Positions 63,662-64,000 of a DNA stretch of 64,000 nt are shown in pieces. Location: NCBI GenBank assembly GCA_910588035.1, contig CAJUPY010000012.1:1-64000 (forward strand), given 5' to 3'. A program made the position numbers and the translations under genes. This DNA is from an uncultured Muribaculaceae bacterium. GTDB taxonomy: Bacteria; Bacteroidota; Bacteroidia; Bacteroidales; Muribaculaceae. Positions within the stretch are counted from its first letter, which is position 1; every line of letters starts with the position of its first letter. Under the pieces are notes generated by a model. The model did not search any database and was not told the origin of the DNA. It worked only from the letters and a program-made list of their open reading frames with translations.

Positions 63662-64000
63662 TTAAGTGAATGAATTCAAATACAACTCCTCATATAGATT
63701 CTGTAACTTAACCGCTTCAGATTGAATATTGAAATTGTGATTTGTTATAAATTCCGTTTTATCTGTCCTGACATCACCTGCCCGGAGTATTTCCTCGATT
63801 TTTTCCGCCCAGTATTCATTAGATTTTTCAAGATCAATAAACCAATTTCTATCGCTCAATGCAATTTCTCTTGGTACTGTAGAAGAATATATACATGGTA
63901 AATCTGCCGTCTGCGCTTCTATTCCTGTCACCGGTAAGCCTTCATACAATGAAGGCATTATAAACACATCGAATGCTTGATACCAAATCTCCGGATTACT
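63662..64000 (-). CDS. Glycosyltransferase family 1/4, C-terminal part (5' end outside window)
   Basis: The minus-strand frame is open to the window edge, so the N-terminal domain is missing. What remains is the donor-binding end of a GT-B transferase: NPEIWYQAFDVFIMPSLYEGLPV, with E-x7-E (EGLPVTGIE), then a final helix. The upstream residues are in frame, so the apparent start at 63967 is not real. Like its neighbour it is AT-rich (19 G+C in the 60 bases 63661-63720). Confidence 0.88.
   Translation of the reverse strand, partial: SNPEIWYQAFDVFIMPSLYEGLPVTGIEAQTADLPCIYSSTVPREIALSDRNWFIDLEKSNEYWAEKIEEILRAGDVRTDKTEFITNHNFNIQSEAVKLQNLYEELYLNSFT

Overview
The window comes from a Bacteroidales chromosome, most likely Muribaculaceae or a close relative. 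Several things point there. Promoters have the Bacteroidetes form TTTG-N19-21-TAnnTTTG and genes lack Shine-Dalgarno sites. There are tandem Bacteroides-type OmpA porins, a DUF3078 protein, an OstA-like protein and a purH-mreBCD-mrdA-rodA operon. A cell-surface protein carries a type IX secretion (T9SS) C-terminal domain; T9SS is absent from most gut Bacteroides but common in Muribaculaceae. The family-level call is inference.

Layout. 1-52 is a tRNA-Gly(GCC) cut by the window edge. 157-10900 (minus) is housekeeping: a P-loop kinase, a DUF362 protein, dnaJ, grpE, then a tight dxr-rseP-rRNA methyltransferase-M49 peptidase-ispE operon holding two MEP isoprenoid genes, preceded by an AlkD-like protein. 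10974-12675 (minus) is an AT-rich accessory islet of small lipoproteins, one broken by a one-base frameshift in a homopolymer. 12858-27319 (plus) is an envelope-biogenesis run: PBP1A, SurA-like chaperone, OstA-like protein, M18 aminopeptidase, DUF5715-like lipoprotein, AsmA-like protein and, unexpectedly, a nuclease-helicase fusion. 27398-29831 (plus) holds a DUF3078 protein and two small exported proteins. 29828-36796 (minus) holds an acyl-CoA ligase, pnp and two OmpA paralogues. 36908-46722 (minus) is purH followed by the rod-shape cassette mreB-mreC-mreD-mrdA-rodA and then an SDR and an ArnT-like membrane glycosyltransferase. 46843-51532 (minus) holds a flavodoxin and the 1351-residue T9SS cargo protein. 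51853-64000 (minus) is a surface-polysaccharide locus: an acyltransferase, glycosyltransferases of GT2, GT4 and GT32 type, an EpsG-like polymerase, a PglC-type and a WecA/MraY-type initiating transferase, a DegT aminotransferase and a HAD hydrolase. It is preceded by two AT-rich glycosyltransferase genes that run off the window.

The recurring theme is the cell envelope: peptidoglycan synthesis and shape, outer-membrane transport and folding, polyprenyl precursor supply (dxr, ispE), surface glycans and secreted cargo. Reading the promoter motif on both strands decided or supported several start codons (dxr, acyl-CoA ligase, acyltransferase, AlkD-like protein). No CRISPR array, insertion sequence, integrase, toxin-antitoxin pair or prophage gene was seen. 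I did not find a clearly new multi-gene system. The strongest unexplained signals are the frameshifted lipoprotein islet, the Fe-S-less nuclease-helicase in an envelope operon, and the two initiating transferases of different fold in one glycan operon.
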